Assembly: GCA_023411215.1 (NCBI GenBank)
Contig: JAEYOY010000070.1
Span: 124,001 to 188,000, forward strand
Direction: 5' to 3'
Length of the DNA stretch: 64,000 nt
DNA from: Bacillota bacterium
GTDB taxonomy: Bacteria > Bacillota > Clostridia > Lachnospirales > Lachnospiraceae
A model generated the notes under the pieces. It was not told the DNA's origin. It searched no databases and was given only the letters and a program-made list of their open reading frames with translations. How positions within the stretch are numbered: the stretch's first letter is position 1; each line of letters begins with the position of its first letter. The position numbers and the translations under genes were made by a program. Positions 62,899-64,000 of this stretch are shown here, piece by piece.

Positions 62899-62942
62899 AA
62901 AGGTTACTTCAGGAAGCCTTCACTTCCTAAAGTAACCTTTTT
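62899..62942 (+). terminator. Intrinsic terminator of the cheX-cheY unit
   Basis: AAAGGTTACTT (62899-62909) with inner AGGAAG/CTTCCT and AAGTAACCTTT (62930-62940), followed by TTTTT. Confidence 0.9.
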
Positions 62943-62970
62943 CATTGACCGTAATAATTATTCAAGCTGC

Positions 62971-63159
62971 TTATGCCTTAACCGGCATAATAATTGCCGC
63001 GATGATATATGCCAGTAAGCCAAAGCCTCCTGCAAAGGAGAATACAACCCATAATAATCTTACAACCGTTGGGTCGATATTGATATACTCTGCAAGTCCT
63101 CCGCATACACCGCAAATCATTTTATTCGTATTAGAACGATATAATCTTTTCTGATCCAT
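62971..63159 (-). CDS. PspC domain membrane protein
   Basis: 62 aa; ATG 63159 after GGAGG. Minimal PspC domain: RLYRSNTNKMICGVCGGLAE then YINIDPTVVRLLWVVFSFAG and a second membrane helix (GLLAYIIAAIIMPV). In proteobacteria PspC senses membrane stress; stand-alone short forms are common in Firmicutes, often near DUF4097/adhesin-like proteins, as here. Confidence 0.95.
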   Translation of the reverse strand: MDQKRLYRSNTNKMICGVCGGLAEYINIDPTVVRLLWVVFSFAGGFGLLAYIIAAIIMPVKA

Positions 63160-63197
63160 AATAAAACCTCCTTCCTTTTCTTAATCATATCTTTTTT

Positions 63198-64000
63198 TTA
63201 GTAAAAATCAACAGAAATATTTCCGATTTCACAATTTAGGGATAAATTATTCTCAGTTTGATCATTATTAATAATACGATTCGATATGTTATGGTAACTA
63301 TTATTATCGATATCGATATTTCCTATACTTGAGCTGATATCATAGGAATAATCTTCTACTTTACCATCAATATCCAACTCTACTCTTCCTACGTCGCAGG
63401 TTATGTCATTGTCTCCAAATACTTTTCCTTCTATTATTATATCGCCTACACCACAATCAACTGTGATATTGCGCACTGTTACATTTTTCAAAGCCATATG
63501 ACCTGCACCGATGATATAATCCGAAGCTTCTGTGATATCTAGTTCATCTACTACCAGTAGTCCTGCTGATACATTAAAGCTTCCGGTCGTAGCCTGTATT
63601 CTATCTGCATGGACATCACCTGCATTGATTACCAAGGAGATATCCTCAGCCACAAAATTCCTCGGTACGGTGATCGTAATTTCGGGAGTCAAATCTCCAT
63701 TCCAATTCAAGAAATGACCCGTCGAAAAACGTAATCCAAAGAAATTTATAAAGTTACTCACCTTGGTATCCTGACGAATTACCCAGGTACCGTCTGTATC
63801 AACATAGGACTCCAGCTCGTTCTCCGGAATTCGTATTGCATCTATGGAGAACTTATCACCTTCTACAATCTTAACCTCGCCGTACTCAATATCCATATCG
63901 ATACTGGTCACACCGGAATAGCTCTCTTCATAAGAGATGGTGGGCAAATCCTTCAAGGAAGCTCCTGAAGCAATTGCGATGACTAAAATTGCTACTCCGA
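63198..64000 (-). CDS. DUF4097-family beta-repeat protein, 5' end cut by window edge
   Basis: At least 267 codons, with the start outside the window. In frame up to the edge the sequence reads GVAILVIAIASGASLKD, so the apparent start at 63956 (a TTG) is not real and the protein has an N-terminal membrane helix. The rest is a DUF4097-type beta-solenoid: IDMDIEYGEVKIVEGDKFSI, ITVPRNFVAEDISLVINAGD, ITVDCGVGDIIIEGKVFG. These proteins are membrane-anchored and often occur with PspC. Confidence 0.85.
   Translation of the reverse strand, partial: GVAILVIAIASGASLKDLPTISYEESYSGVTSIDMDIEYGEVKIVEGDKFSIDAIRIPENELESYVDTDGTWVIRQDTKVSNFINFFGLRFSTGHFLNWNGDLTPEITITVPRNFVAEDISLVINAGDVHADRIQATTGSFNVSAGLLVVDELDITEASDYIIGAGHMALKNVTVRNITVDCGVGDIIIEGKVFGDNDITCDVGRVELDIDGKVEDYSYDISSSIGNIDIDNNSYHNISNRIINNDQTENNLSLNCEIGNISVDFY

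Noticed and set aside
63198..63956. Complete gene starting at 63956
   Set aside because: The frame stays open to the window edge and encodes a membrane helix upstream; the start lies outside the window.

Overview
The window looks like chromosomal DNA from a low-GC, endospore-forming Firmicute, most likely a clostridial anaerobe of the Lachnospiraceae type. This placement is inferred from gene content and order: a complete spoIIIAA-AH operon, the asp23-nusB-xseA-xseB-ispA-dxs-tlyA string, aroK-aroQ-pepP-efp, a T-box in front of pheST, pyrK-type dihydroorotate dehydrogenase, GGAGG ribosome binding sites almost everywhere, and A/T-rich spacers. No rRNA, tRNA, transposase, prophage or CRISPR array was seen. 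Most genes lie on the minus strand.

Layout. 1-12.2 kb: core block transcribed right to left, spoIIIAA to tlyA (tlyA is cut by the left edge). 12.4-20.2 kb: aroE on the plus strand, then a patchwork of accessory minus-strand genes (two membrane-anchored orphans, DUF1697, RibD-like reductase, Tag glycosylase, acyltransferase, a Cys-rich unknown, a polysaccharide deacetylase) that separates efp from spoIIIAA, genes that are near neighbours in many Firmicutes. 20.2-23.9 kb: yqeG-aroK-aroQ-pepP-efp. 24-27.5 kb: a three-gene cassette of a 22-residue-repeat protein, a MoxR-like AAA ATPase and a VWA/metallopeptidase-like protein. 27.7-33.3 kb: mscL with a zinc-ribbon tail, a GNAT, pheS-pheT with T-box. 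33.5-40.5 kb: HAD phosphatase, FAD oxidoreductase, AAC(3)-like protein, amt-glnB with an unusual hairpin array upstream, queA. 40.7-43.3 kb: an ABC-F gene with a long leader holding a promoter, a 42-codon upstream ORF and an intrinsic terminator. 43.4-48.6 kb: AraC regulator and two pairs of Gfo/Idh/MocA dehydrogenase plus TIM-barrel isomerase. 48.8-56 kb: pyrimidine genes pyrK-pyrD-pyrE plus a 50-aa membrane peptide, and pyrC-pyrF, with YjbQ and a cyclophilin between. 56-61.2 kb: NUDIX, two P-loop ATPases, argS. 61.6-64 kb: a CheX-like protein fused to three 29-residue repeats, a CheY-like receiver, PspC and a DUF4097 protein cut by the right edge.

The most interesting signals are not ordinary genes: (1) the ABC-F leader, which has the layout of antibiotic-responsive, uORF-mediated attenuation; (2) three dyads at about 95-bp spacing upstream of amt-glnB; (3) two families of dispersed intergenic hairpin repeats that abut stop codons; (4) a 141-bp element with perfect 19-bp terminal inverted repeats plus a decayed tandem copy in the pyrKDE leader region; (5) the repeat-protein/MoxR/VWA cassette; (6) the CheX fusion. 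All functional statements beyond recognised families are inference from sequence reading, without any database search.
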